A DNA stretch of 64,000 nt from Lepisosteus oculatus (taxonomy: Eukaryota > Chordata > Actinopteri > Semionotiformes > Lepisosteidae). The notes beneath the pieces are model-generated. The model did not search any database, was not told where the DNA came from, and worked only from the letters and a program-made list of their open reading frames with translations. The stretch is from the NCBI RefSeq assembly GCF_040954835.1, contig NC_090716.1, positions 9,006,775 to 9,070,774 on the forward strand. The letters run 5' to 3'. Every line of letters starts with the position of its first letter. Positions within the stretch are counted from its first letter, which is position 1. This document shows, one piece after another, positions 35,601 to 48,945 of this stretch. A program made the position numbers and the translations under genes.

Positions 35601-37908
35601 AACCAAGTGCACTGGTATTTTTATGTCTGTTCTTTAGGAATTCCTGTGGTTATAAGTGGTTGAAGGAGGTTAGCAGTTGTTTAACCCATTAAGTTTTTGC
35701 CAGGACTTTTTTTAAAGTTTTGCTAAGCTTGTTCTTAGAGTCATTTCCTTGGACAACAAAACAAAGAAAAAATATTGAGGCAAAACAGCTGGTTTTAGCA
35801 ACAAAAACAACAAAATTCTTCTAAGATGTATGTGTTTTTAGGTAGTACTTGTTAAATAACACATTTGGACCCAAAGTCCAACATGATGCTCATTCATATG
35901 TATACAAAAAAGTATATAATCTGAAATTTGCTTCTAGAGGTGAATTCTAGAGAACCTGATTTTGCCTTTAGCTCCACAACTCCTATTCACCACCACAGTT
36001 GGAGTTACCTGTAGTACAGGAATGTGTTTGAAAGACCCTCCATTAGCATACTGTATTCAGAGCAGTTGACGAAAATGCATTTCACCCAAGTAGAGCAGCA
36101 TGTGATTTTATGAAAAGGAAAGATCAAGGCAGTTCAATTTTTCACGCTTCCCTCTCCAATTCTGAGATAAAACAGTGTCAGAATGAGATGGCTTTAGGAG
36201 CAGGTTTCCCAGAATCCATTAAAAGCTGAAAGTTGAGTTTTCACAGTCGACAGAACTGTCTGATTACATTGTCACGTACGGTGAGTGACATTAATGCTAG
36301 AGCCTGCACAGAGCAGTATGATGTTCATTACAGGTGCTTTAGAAATTCACTAGGCTGTAGAATAAGCTTTCTTACTTACTTTCTTACTCCCAACATACAC
36401 ACAATCCAGTCTTCCTAACAGTATTGTAATCAGAGCTAATAATGCTATAGTTTAACATTTGGAGCAGGCAGCATCAGAAGCATGTCTGCCATATTACTCA
36501 TCTTGCCTTGCCCTGTTGCCAGTATGACTCCACCCAGGGATGTGACTCCACTGAATCTGAAGGCTCTTTGTCACTCATGATGACTGATGCACTCTTCCAT
36601 TCAGCTGTCCAGTTTAGGGCTGAACCCAGCTCTTTTGAAGGGCCTATTTTCAGTCTGATTTATGGCTGTATTGCAAGAGTTATTTCATGGCAATCTCAAA
36701 GAGTTCTGTTTGACATAGACAGTGCAAATTCCATTGGCCATTAAGACAGGGGCTATTAATCAAGCAGAGCCTCTGGTGTTAAAGACAGTTATATTTTTAG
36801 GTTGTGCCTGCACATCAAACTCAAAAAAGGGGGGAAACAGGTATTGTTGTGAAAACAGCTTAAAGAAGTGTTTTTGTATCCCCTCCAGTTACTGTATTTT
36901 CCATGATTTATTTTTCTTACCTGTTTTGATGCATATCTTTTGTGTGGTATGTGTACTTTAGCATCCCAGCACAATACTGCATTAATGTGATGGAATGAGA
37001 TAGGATATGTCAACGTTTTCACAGGTTTACTGCACAGGGTCTCAGAACAACTAGGCTCAAATTTGTTTCCCCTATCAAATGTTTCAAAATGTTTAGCTCC
37101 TTTCTTTTTCCTTCATAACATTTTTTTTTTCTGGAGCAGTACTTTGGTAGCTGCGATACATCGATAATAAATATTCAGAAACAACAACTAGAGAGTTATC
37201 AAGTCTATTAACATAAGAGCTCAAGGGCAGAGGCTACTGTCCACCCCTGCTGCATACGTTTCAGGTTTTGAGGAAGTGGTTGTTACAAGAATGGAAAGAA
37301 GGGCCCCCTTGAGTGTTGACTGTGTGAGAGTCTACAGGCAATGCGGTAAACAATTAATTGCAGTGGGATTGTAATACACCAGAGAATACTTGCAAATGAA
37401 AACAATTAATTATGAAGACAAGGGATACTGGGAAACTGAGGAAAACACTTCTATGTATCACAAGGCTTAACCTGTTCAAGACTGCTGCGCTTATATTGGA
37501 GTCCCCTGGGACACCATTCTACAACAGGATGTGATGCAGAGAGTAATAACTTTAAACAGGTGATGTTGCGGACTAATTACACGCCTTGTCCAATCACATC
37601 AATATTTTTTTTAAAATATGTAAGCATGCTTTAGTGTAAGAAGTAAACTAGAAACTAATACAAATAGTAAAATCGAACTACAGCTGTCTTAATTTAGTAA
37701 AAAAAACTTAATGTTTACTTCAGTTTCTTGTTAGCTGTATTTCATTGTCAGTTTGCTGTACAGAATACACTTTCTTGAGAGACGACTAGAATCTAGTCTG
37801 AGCTATACCACCTTTGATCCTAACAAAATAACAGAAAAAGCCTGTTACTAAGTATTATCACATGTTTTCTGAGAGCTGTATGGGTTTTCCACAATCTGCT
37901 TTGGTATA

Positions 37909-37999
37909 GAAAAGAAAACTTTCAGGAGCACTGCACATATAGCTATAGACTTCAAACCTTATTAAGCACATGTGCAGTGCTCCTGAAAGTCTTTATTTC
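37909..37999. repeat. Strong imperfect hairpin (21-bp perfect core)
   Basis: The arm 37918-37938 (actttcaggagcactgcaca then t) is the exact reverse complement of 37970-37990, with a 31-base loop. Pairing extends outward to about 37909/37999 with two mismatches and one G-U. The size suits either a small foldback element or a microRNA-like precursor. I recognise no known microRNA. Confidence 0.6.
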
Positions 38000-40900
38000 A
38001 TATAATCACCACTAGTGGTGGGCTCACACTTATTTTACTTTTTCTTTAATTTAATCTCTAATCTTTATTATGACATTTTATATATTATATATAGTTGTAT
38101 AATAAATGTGTTATATGTATTGTAGCATAGTGAAGCTAAGCCATAGGACATTGTAGCACCACAGTGTAAAATGTATGGTAAAACATGGGAGAAAGCTGAA
38201 ATACTGCATTTAGCATGGTAAAAATTTATATAGGACAACAGTGCTTTAGCAGACCCGGTGATTTTTCTTATAAACCCTGGCTGCATGCTGTGGTCTCAGC
38301 AGCTTTCAGTGAATGATTTGTATGATTGTTCAGTCAATGTTGTGGGAGTGCCCTTCTCCCCAATGAGCTGTAGATCAATCTCCAGCCATCTCCTACCTCC
38401 TGTGTCAGGGCATTATAAAGAATTAGTTTTCCTCTTCCAGTCTGCAGCTTTAATAACTTGCCAGTAGGGAACTACCATGGGATCTGCCTCCTAACTCATG
38501 AAGGAAAAGTGATATTTCCTACATTACTCTGTCTGGCCATAGTTGATGAAAATTGTGCATCTAAAAACTGCAGAGAACCCTTTTCATTTTATTTGAATCC
38601 CTCTTTAATTTTTTTTATACCACAGTCAAGCAATGCCTCAGATTGCAACTTTCGTTCTGTGTATTTCAATAATTTAGAGCAGACTTGGAAACACGTATGC
38701 AAAATACAGAATTAATGCACCTCAAGGCAAAAACAAAGAGCTCCATATTAATGAGCCCATAGGTTATTACTATGTGGATGTCAAGGAAAAATACAAAGAA
38801 CTGGAATTAAGCAGCTGGTCTATTTCCTTTCCCCCCTTGTCTTCTGGGAACAATGTGCAACACTGAGCATTCATTAGTTATTTTATATTCTTCATACCTT
38901 CCTTTAAAAAGATCCACAGAATGTTTGAATATTAATATAGTTTGGTTGGTTTTGTGATGTGTTTTTATCCTGTAAGTTACAGCCACTACAAGTAATTTAT
39001 TAAGGGGTGAGGTATCGTGTTTTTACTTGATTATTGAGGTCCTGTAATTCATAGGGCATTTCTATTATAGTTTGTTTGAATTCTCTAAATAGATCCTGCA
39101 GTTATTTGTGGAGCAGCTTGCTTGCAAATTAAGGGTTGCTAAAGTCAGCAGTGTGGCTGCGTATTTTTAAAACGGAGCTGAGAAAACATTTTTCACAAAG
39201 CAAAATCTAACATATTTGCCCAAGTAGCCCTGCTCATTAGGGAAGGCCTAGCATCACAAAAGGTAAGTGGTAGAGTAAGGTGCTCTGCATCTGTGGACTG
39301 CAGCTACTGTTCTCCAAAGTGATTCAGCATTCATATTATTTCTAAAAATAACAGTTTGTGTCCTTGCCAAAAATGCACCCATGCTCTGAAAGAATTGTTA
39401 TGAATGATGACACAGTTCCTTACTCTTACTTAAGAAAAAAAGAAGCTGAAGTCATGGAAACAAGGTGCAGTACCAGGAAGGATGCAATGATCATAACATA
39501 TTTTCAGAGATTACGGGACACATGCTACAAATATTTGCAGTTGAGCTCAGCAGCCTTAAATGCAATAGACTGCTTTTCACTGACTGTGAGTCAGGCAGTG
39601 CTGACCCTGACCTAAACTCTGAACTTGCTGCAGGTTTCCTAAGTGACTGAAGTGATCTTTGGTGCACAGATTTGGTGATTTAGTAGGTCAGTGAATAGCA
39701 TTTGTATGATCAAAATTGTATTTCTTTCTTGGGGTTTGTAAGGAGAAATAAGATGCTGTATAGAATTATTGAAAGGAATTTGAAAGAAAAAAGGTGACTT
39801 TGATCTTTGGGTACATTACTGTGACTGATTTATAAGGGCCTCTGTTCTAGTGCGATTTCAAAGATTTCCATTGGTGCTTTGAGAATTTATATAGGGAAAA
39901 AAAATAGCATTGGATCCTATTACAAGGTTATCAGGCAAACATTAGATGGTGATGGGGATTATGTAAACCATTGAACATTATTTATAAATCCTTTCTTAAG
40001 GTATAGAAAACCAGTGCAATAAGTTAAAATTTCTGGACCTACTTGTGCTACTGTAAATTCATTGGTTAAACTGTACTAATGTCTTATAGTTTTAAGTAAT
40101 ATTACAGCCACATGTCAGAAGAGGTACTGACATTTTTCTGTTGCACAGCATTCTTCTTGGAGATTATACAGTATTCTCTATTAAACACAATAGTATAGGG
40201 CATTCGTTTGATTTATTGTACCGTTACAGCAACCTGCTGTAAAGGTAAGGAAAGCAATTTGTCTCCTTGATTAGAAGATACTTGAAGTTTAGCAGCCCAT
40301 GTCAAACAGGAATCAAGCAAAAGAACAGGAGCTACGACAAGGTGTTGGACATCCTGTGCTCCATTTTCTCCATCTCCATCTCATTTAGGTTGCAGCTGAT
40401 GATGAAGAAAGTGAATATGTTCTCGCATCTCTGTCCTTTATGTTTGAACTCCAAACAGAAGCAGAACCCACACTGACAGATATAAAGAGCTTGCCTCAGT
40501 GGGGAAACCAGAATGTAAGTGTGAAGTTCTCATTATCAAGGAGGAGGAACCTATTACTTGCTTGTTCTCAATGGTGAGCCATCACAGGGAGCCCTGTCAC
40601 ACTGGCACTAATTTAGTGAAACGATCATTTCAGGGGATTCAAAATGAATTTATTTTTTGTTAAGAAAATTATTCTGGAGCCAAGGAAACCAGAAGTATTA
40701 AATCAGGGTTCATTGTGTTCAAAAAGGCAGCACATCAGAAAACATACCCTATTACATGGCTTGGAAGTTATCTCTGTGTATTTCCCTGGATCATAAGGTG
40801 CTATAGGATTAAAAAGAGCAATGGCATTGTTTCTGACAAACAGTGTCTGGACAAACAATAATCTTCTATTTCACTTTCTTAGGAGAGCTTATAAAAATGG

Positions 40901-41630
40901 GACCAAAGATGAAAAGGAAATGTTTTTTTGCTGTTAAGGGTAAACAGACCTGAATATATTCTATGGAAATTAATTTTGGGGGAAGACAGTCTTATGATAC
41001 TAAATCCATCTGGTTAGATGCGTTCTCAGATTATAAAAACGCATTAGATGCAGTGCTTCTAGTGAAGTAAATCAGCAAAGAATTGGACTGAGGAGACAAT
41101 TGATTAAAGTAAGAATATGATATTTGACAAGGGAAATCTGAAAAGAGATTATCTGGTGGAATGATTAGAGGTAATTGAGGCAGTTTGAATGACACAAATG
41201 ACTGTGTTTCTACTGGAAGAAAGGAATACAGGAAAAAATAATTCACGGGATGCTTTGAATCATAAATCAGCCTGATACTTCTTAAGGAGAAACTCCACAC
41301 TGAAAGTGTTATTACAAAAAGACACATGGCTTCTACGCTGTAAAACAAGTTTACAGGGTAGCATTTCTGTGCAAAGATTAAATCTGAAAGCTATGCTTTA
41401 ATTCAGAGTGTGTTGATTGTTTAGAACAGTGTAATCTATAATCATAATGACAATAGTTAAACCTATTATATGTTAAAATTTAATTTAAAAAAGGTAATGG
41501 AATGTAAAAAAGCAATTTCATTTTAGTGTCAAATTCTGGGAAGCCTCACAAACTAACCTAAAAAACATGGTTTTCAGAATGCAGTGTATTATATTTTCAC
41601 AATTATAGACTTAATTGAAGTAGAGCACTG

Positions 41631-41682
41631 TCCCTGTTATCTTTTCTTAGGTTTTGTCTCTGTTATCTTTTCTTAGGTTTTG
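41631..41682. repeat. 26-bp tandem duplication
   Basis: Two adjacent 26-base units (tccctgttatcttttcttag gttttg) differ at one position. The near identity points to a recent local duplication. Confidence 0.85.
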
Positions 41683-42775
41683 ATGTAATTTGTGGAAATT
41701 AATCTTATTTTCAGACTTATTGAATTTTATATTTCAATTATGGCTGTGACATTATCTTTTACAATCAGCAACAATAGAATTGATCAATAGAGTGATTCTT
41801 TAATGCTTTCACTGAAAGAGACGATGACAGTGACTTTTCTAATTTATCAGCATAGACGTAAGCAGTTCTAGCCATATGCCGCATTCAACAGGGTTTATTT
41901 GTACTGAATACACCTCTCGCGTGTTCACAATTCTAGTTGAATACACATTTCAAACAGTTCAGGCCGAGGGGTGAAACATTTATTAATTGTGACACTTCAG
42001 GACTAGCGGTGAGTAAGGCCTTTTGCATTCAGTGAATACTATGGCTACAGCTATCTGTATTCTCTCATGTATAAAGAGAAAAAATTAAGTACTTAATGCA
42101 CTATTTATGCATCATTATCTCTATCATTGCTGCTGTTTTTTGAAAAGATACTACTGAGGCTGAAAGCTGCATAGAGATTCTGAATTATATGGATCCAGGA
42201 CACTGTATCAGCATTATACTGTACATACCAGTGCATTATTCTTTGTTCATTTCTCTTCTTTTTTTATACAGTGTGAGTACAGAGTGTCAGTGGTTTCTGT
42301 GTTAGCGAAAACAAAACTGTGGAAAAGCTCATGATTCTGCACGCTTTCCCTCTCTGTAACTTTGAGCTCTTTGCTAATGGCTCCGTCAGTGAGCAAACGT
42401 AAGGAACTGGTTGGCTGTGTCATCTACAAAAATCCCCTGTAGAACAGAGAAGATACAGTATTCCTCCTGATTGGGCCTTTGTTCTGCAATTTCCTTTACT
42501 GTCAAAGCAAGGCCTTCCCCTTTCACTAAACCGAATGTCAGCTTAATAGTTAGCTCCTTTGCTGGACTGAAAGGAGAATTGCTCCTGCTTTCTCATTTCC
42601 AACTGTATTCACTCTAAGCAGGCTGGCTGTGCACTGAATCTTTTTTTGCTTTCCCTCTTAGAATAGTTATCCGGCTGTGGAGCTGACAAGTCTCATCAGG
42701 AAAAGTTCTTGTTTTTCCTTCTTTCCTGCGAAGGGTGCTCACCACATGCCCAAAAACGACTCCCATAACTGATAA

Positions 42776-42789
42776 CCCCCCCCCCCCCC
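42776..42789. repeat. C14 homopolymer
   Basis: Fourteen consecutive C are followed by G. A shorter C10 run lies at 868-877. Such runs are prone to length error in sequencing. Confidence 0.9.
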
Positions 42790-43300
42790 GCTGTCACAAC
42801 TTGGCTGTCGAATGCAGTTTGTTATGGTTCTTTGTGATTCAGAGTGACAGTAGTGTTTCAAGGCCCCTAAACTGGCAAGCTCTGTCTCTGTTAACATGTT
42901 AACATGCTTATTTAAGGGAAGAGCCCAGGGATGGGTTTCTTAACCCACTACAGGCCACTATTTTGTGGGATCCCGTTGTCATCACGTGTGTTGAAAGTAA
43001 TAAAGTGGAGGAATATGACACTTTCATGACTAATTACCCACCTTAATGCCAATTCTGGAGACTGTTGGATTAAAGTGCTGTGCTTGCTTGGTATGCCACA
43101 AGGTAATATAATGCTACATTCGTTGGATTATAACAAGTACTATTGTGTATTATTAAACAATAATACATGAATACATTGTAATAATGTATCATTACAATCT
43201 TTATTCTTAGGCTTTATCATTTTGACAGACAACTTGACATATCATTTTTAGTAGTTCAGGTGGGTAGCTGCGTCAGCATGCGTAGGCTGCAAAGGAACAA

Positions 43301-43442
43301 GTAATAGGTTTATTCCATGCTGAAAAAAAGAAGAAAGAGAACACAACGTTTCGGCCGTGGAGCCTAACGTGGAGCCTAGGCTCCACGGCCGAAACGTTGT
43401 GTTCTCTTTCTTCTTTTTTTCAGCATGGAATAAACCTATTAC
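43301..43442. mobile_element. Perfect 65-bp inverted repeat, retroelement-like
   Basis: Arm 43301-43365 is the exact reverse complement of arm 43378-43442, separated by 12 bases. Reading outward from the centre, each arm gives ggctccacggccgaaacgtt, then an oligopyrimidine stretch (ctctttcttctttttttc) and agcatggaataaacctatta. GGC-CCAC-GGCC followed by GAAACG resembles stem II and the GAAA half of a hammerhead ribozyme, as found in the terminal repeats of Penelope-like elements. The CUGANGA half is absent from both arms. The exact arm identity suggests a young event. Confidence 0.6.
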
Positions 43443-44109
43443 TATATCATTTTTAGTTACAACTGACAGAACAAGATTATGAAATTCTATAAGAACAAGT
43501 TATATTATCTAAAGCTTTGAATATTTAAATGGGACTGTATTCCTTGACACACAAAGAAAGTAAAGTACTAGTGCGAATTTTTACATTAGGCAATGTCAGT
43601 GAGTCAAGGATGCCCTGTGTGTTATTTGCAGGTACCGTTTTTTATCTAAATCATACAACACTGAACTGAAGAATATTTAATGCATTCTAAGAACTGAATC
43701 TGAATCATACCATGGGCATCTGCTATAATATCAGTGTTCCTTGGATCTAGAAGTGCATTACAACCCACTAAATGAAAGCTCTTTCAACACCAAGATCAAT
43801 CATAATACTTTTTTTATCTCTGTACCTTGCCTCTTCTGTTTTCTAAACCTCTTTGAAATGGCTGGTGACATTTGACGATCAATTGGTAGTCTGTTTTTTT
43901 GGTTGTGTAATCTTTGTGAAAAGCATGAAAGATGGTTAATATAGAAAGAGAAATAAAACAGATAGAAAATGCTTTTTTAGAAAGTAGCCTTTTAAGCATG
44001 CCATTTGCTTTCACCTAGGTCATAGTCCTCTGCATCCCCAGACTCGGTGCACAGTAGACCAGTTGCAGAAGTGAAAAATCACTTTGCCCACTAAAATGGA
44101 ATTTAATTA

Positions 44110-44465
44110 GGCCATGTTTTGCAAGATAAAAGTAGAATGTAGCCAGGACCCCTAATTAATTAATAACACCCCTAATTTTACAAACAGTGACATGGAATCT
44201 TTAATGACCAAGTAGCAAGGATGTCTGGTTTATGTCTCATTCAAAGAATGGCATCTGCTGCAATACAGTGTTTCCTTTTACTCTACTCGAGCATTGGTTT
44301 GTAAATTTTGTACCAGATGGAAGACCACCACTTACTGATCTACCAGTAGCACGTGCAGCAGCAAACTGGTTTTCCTTAGAGGTCTCCCATCTCAGAAGTG
44401 ACTAGGCCCAAACTTTGTTGATCTAATGAGTTCTAATGAATTCAGGCTAAGCAGTGGAGATGCAT
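44110..44465 (-). mobile_element. 5S-derived SINE, diverged copy
   Basis: It shares block order with the 18250-18818 copy in the same orientation: aacacccctaattttaca, tggaatctttaatgacca, gtttatgtctcattcaaag, then ttttccttagaggtctccca, which corresponds to the 5S C-box region. The very head is rearranged. Boundaries are approximate. Confidence 0.5.
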
Positions 44466-45501
44466 CACACTAGTATATAAATAAGGTATTGTAATTTCAG
44501 TGTGTCTCATTAAGGTTTACTGCTGTTTTATGCTCTGAAAATTCTGCGCAAAGCAAAATTAATTTTGTGTATGGACTTGGAAAAATCAGTCATCTAGAAC
44601 TGAATGATGTTATTTAATTCTTCTTTGATAAACCATTAATTGATGAAACAGAAGGCAAGTTCTTATATAAAAAATCGATATGAAATTAAAGGTAAGTGTA
44701 AATGGAGCCAATAATGAACTGTGTTTACTTTGGAATCTTATAGTATTGAATAATAGACTATTCCCGCATTCCATCACCTGGAAATTAACTGCTTATATCT
44801 CCTGTGGGAACACAGTATATTTCATTATGATTGTTACAGTCTTCAGAATATGCCATATCCTTCAACATGAGATGTCCCAAACTTTGGGTTTAATTAATTC
44901 TGTGTCTCACGCTAACCATCGGCACCTTCCAGGCACTAGCAAAAAGGCTGACTTAATTAGCATGCAGTCTGAAATCATAGAATAGTTCAGCTGGGGAAAG
45001 CTTTGACTTAAAGGAGCACAATACTGTAGATGTCTTCATGTACCTCTACGGTTAGACACTGAATAAACTGTGAGGAAAATGCTGACTGTACTGTACATAA
45101 TGCTTTAATATCACTTAAGGCCTTTGTGAAATGGCACTCACCATAAAGCCCTCTGCAAAGCCTGAAAGAACAGATCAACCGAATACCCATTTTCTGTTTT
45201 ATTTACTGCAGTATGGGATCCTGCCAAACTACGGCATCCTCATACCTTGGTACTTTACGGGCACTGTAAAAGCAAGCATGGCATGTGTTTACTACACCTC
45301 TGTGGCAGACTATTTCAAGAGCGTGCGGATTATTCGGTAGTTTACACAGTGGCAGGGAGGGCCTCCGGGACATGAGGAAAAAAAACACAGCAAGACTGGA
45401 GCATGACTCTTGAGTTTGCTTATATTTAAAAAAAAGTGATTAAAAAAATGAGCTTGTTTCTGCTTTTCTCCAATTAAAAATGAATTCTGAATGGTAATAT
45501 G

Positions 45502-45680
45502 CGAGTGGCACAGAGGTGCAGCGCATTGCTGCCACGCAGTGCTGGGTTCAATTCTGGACCTGGGGCATGGAGTTTGGATGTGCTCCCTGCGTTTCTGTGG
45601 GTTCCCTCCCACTGTCCAAAAAATTGCTGGTGGGTGAGCAGGCTTCTGGGAAACATTGGCCCTGTGTAAGTGTGTGCTAA
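45502..45680 (+). mobile_element. tRNA-derived SINE, 3'-truncated copy
   Basis: This is the only copy in plus orientation. It has an A-box-like GAGTGGCACAGAGGTGCAGC, a B-box-like GGGTTCAATTCTGG (45544-45557), then ccctcccactgtccaaaaaa, ggcttctgggaaacattggc and ccctgtgtaagtgtgtgc. It ends where the other copies continue into the CACA stretch. Confidence 0.65.
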
Positions 45681-48600
45681 AATGTCCACAGCTTTTTTGT
45701 TCCTTGATTCTGCATTGCATTAAAATGGCAGGATAACTAGTTATCTTATAACACAAACCAGAACCACCCACCCGAAGGTATTCAAAACTCTTTACAATAG
45801 GACTCCACATTTGCCTTGAAATTAAATCAATTTTCAGAACAGATCACATGAAAATTTGTGAGCACTCGTAGATCTAGCAAATAGACATACTGTAGTTATT
45901 TTTTAGCATTATTTATACAGATATCACTTTCATTAAGCCGTTTGACAGTGATACCTGTGTAAATAGAAATACAATAAAGCACAAAGAAAGGTGTGTTATC
46001 ACTGCTGTCAATATCACTGTAAAACAGAGATATGTTTTTAAACCAAACTATTAAAACAAAAACAATCCCCATAGATTATCACTTTATGTATAAACCAATA
46101 AAATAGATCAATGGGGTTCTCATTAAGAGTAATCTTATAGCCTGATGTATCAGCATTATTTATTACTCCTTTTCAAGTTTAATTGGCCACTTCTGTTAAC
46201 AGGAATCTTCATAGGTCCTGTAAATTACCATGAAATACGGAGTTTCTTGGAGGCTCTCATGTAATATTAAGAACTTCTTGATGGTCATTTTGGGTGAAGA
46301 AACAAATCTGCTCTATAATTTCTGAGAATCTTCTCATGCACATCACTGAAATAAACATCACAGGGTTCATGCACACTGGCATACGAAAACAGATTCATTA
46401 GTGGGCTGCATCCATTTCTGCTGCAAGTTGGATTAATTATTTAGTCTCCTGAATATATGTAATATCTGTAACATTAATTGTATAAAAAAACAGCAGTAAA
46501 GAGGTGGTATAATAGAAAAAATGCAGTACATAATATCTCTTTGCAATAAATTACCATTTATGAAGGTTTGGTGCTGAAATTGGATATTTGTGCATGTTAG
46601 TGCAGCATGATTAAAGTAACATCCATAACAATATGGAATTGTAATGGACATTGACAAAACACAGAGAAACAAACCACCTCATGTAAAAGCAGACTGAATG
46701 ATTCACAAAGAAACAGAATTGCATAGACAGGTTTCAGATTTCGAGTAACTCAAACATTTGAAAGTTGTATATAAGTCTTAATAATAAAGAGATTTCCTTT
46801 AGAGTGTGTATCTCTCTTTGTTGGGGGTTCATTTTAAAGATTTATTTTCTTATTTGTCGAATATTGTTTTGAATTTCCCTCAGCCTAAATTGCTTGGATA
46901 ATTTCAAGTCATACCACTTTACTTCCTCAAGACAGTGTTAGTGAGCATTGCTGTTTTTAAAGGGAGTTCAAACGTTAATTTTCAAAACAATATATAAAAA
47001 GGAATCAGGAAATCAATGAAGGTTTCTCTGATCTATGTAAGAACTTTAGACAATAGACAGTCTAAAACCATCCTACTGAAAATGCACCAAAATATTAATT
47101 GATGCAAACCTAGACCAGATTTTAACATTGTTAATACTGCAAGGTACTTTTAAAACAGGAGTGCAGACTTCAATTCATGATGTATTAGACTTATTCTGCA
47201 TATGTCAGCTCATTAAATTTGATCAGCTCAGGATTATGGTGTAGTTTAAAACAACATTTTAAAAAAATGCGAATACTTTCATCTCTTTTATGTTTCAAAT
47301 GGAATTGTTGACCAATTTGATAACCTGGTGGATGGGACTTTGACCTTACGTTGGAACAATTCTCTTGCCCAGAACAAGTAAAGCAAAAATATGAAAGGCT
47401 GGAAACCAAACAGACAAACTAACCCATCTTGATAAGGAACAGTGCTTGTCTGTTATCAGTGCCTACAGGATTGAATAACTCCTACACTCAAACAGCACCT
47501 CAAACACACAGACATAAGTTGAAGATGATCTGTATATCCTAAAAGCTAAGATTGGACTGACCTAATTTTGGGGATTTTTTTTGTCCTTTGCGAAGCATTG
47601 TAATAAAACCACTGGTGTAACATCAAAGATTAAAGTAATTAACTTAAATGTACTGCAGTAATGTATCCATTAATTACAATTACAGTGTCCTGTGCTGACA
47701 TACCCTGGTTTAATTGAGGGAGGTGGGTGGAGAATCTAGCATCCTATTACTTGAAGAAATACATCCACTGTGGGCTTTATCGTGCAAAGAAATATCAATT
47801 ATAAATTAGTTTTTGCATGCAGTACACTCATCAACTATGGGGAATATCACTGTGGATTATACATTAAGAATGATACTGTATGTAGCAACTGTACACAGTC
47901 ATGTGTGAGAGTCATGTGCAAGTTTGAATACTTTATTTGATAATACTCAATTTTTGCATTGTGTTTCACGACCTTGGATGACTTCACACATCTTGGATGC
48001 ATTTGTCTTCTCTTCTTCAGCGTGGATACTGTTTCACTCCATTAAAAAATTAGCAGAGTTTCGAGTAGTGAACAAATAAATCAGAATGCAGTAGGCATGT
48101 GTCTCAGGAGGGCTGTGCTGACACTGAAGAGATCTATGGCATTTAACAGAATGAATCTAACTCACATTATTCTGTACTTTTTCAGACATTGCAGCTTTAG
48201 CTTCTAGCCAAGTCAGGGTTACTGCCTGATTTTGATGACATAATAACTGGCACATTTCCTACAAATATAGTATAGTCTGGGAGACTTCACAGTTAATGAA
48301 TATTCAAGGTTAGTCTGTCACCTTAGCCAAAGCAATGTACTCGGATTGTGAAAACAACATACTCATCTGTATAAAAGTGTCCATTTTTACAGAGATTCTG
48401 ATTGAATTGCCTGTTTTTTAACTTTAGCTGATGGGCTGAAGGGTCTCCTTTGCTTTGTAACCTTGCTTATGTTCACAGCCTTACCATGTCAGGAGTCACC
48501 GTTTCATATTATTATTATATGGTAACAATAACAATCCAAAAAGTCCCATATCGATGCCCGACAGTCACACATTGTAGGATGGGGTAATGTTTGTTGACTA

Positions 48601-48859
48601 TTCTTATAAAGACATATATTATTGACTATTATTAAATGAATGAACTAGAAGACAGCAATGTAAAATCACAATAAGACCCTCGAGAGGAAAAGAGTATTTC
48701 TTTGTTAAAGTCAGTCTGTGTGAAAAGGGGAGAGAATCATGTTAAATTCTCTGCTAACATCTGAGGACTCTTATCACAGCCAAGATGTTTAGAAAATTAA
48801 TTAGGGGAACAAACCCAAGGAGGCCACTTGCAAATTTGGTTGTTTGTAGCAAGCAGATC

Positions 48860-48945
48860 TAAGTATCTCATCCATCTGTTTCTTGAAAGAAGCCAGGGTT
48901 CAACCCTTTGTGTAAAGAAGTACTACCTGCTTGCTGTCTTAACTC
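48860..48945 (-). pseudogene. LINE 3'-end remnant (weak)
   Basis: On the minus strand, ttctttacacaaaggg and then ttctttcaagaaacagatgg resemble the FFTQRV...FKxRLDxxL end of CR1/L2-type LINE proteins, with the middle deleted. It is the same kind of element as at 21792-22063, in opposite orientation. Confidence 0.4.

Noticed and set aside
45310-45810. 166-codon minus-strand open frame
   Set aside because: Its centre is a tRNA-derived SINE read antisense; the flanks show no coding character.
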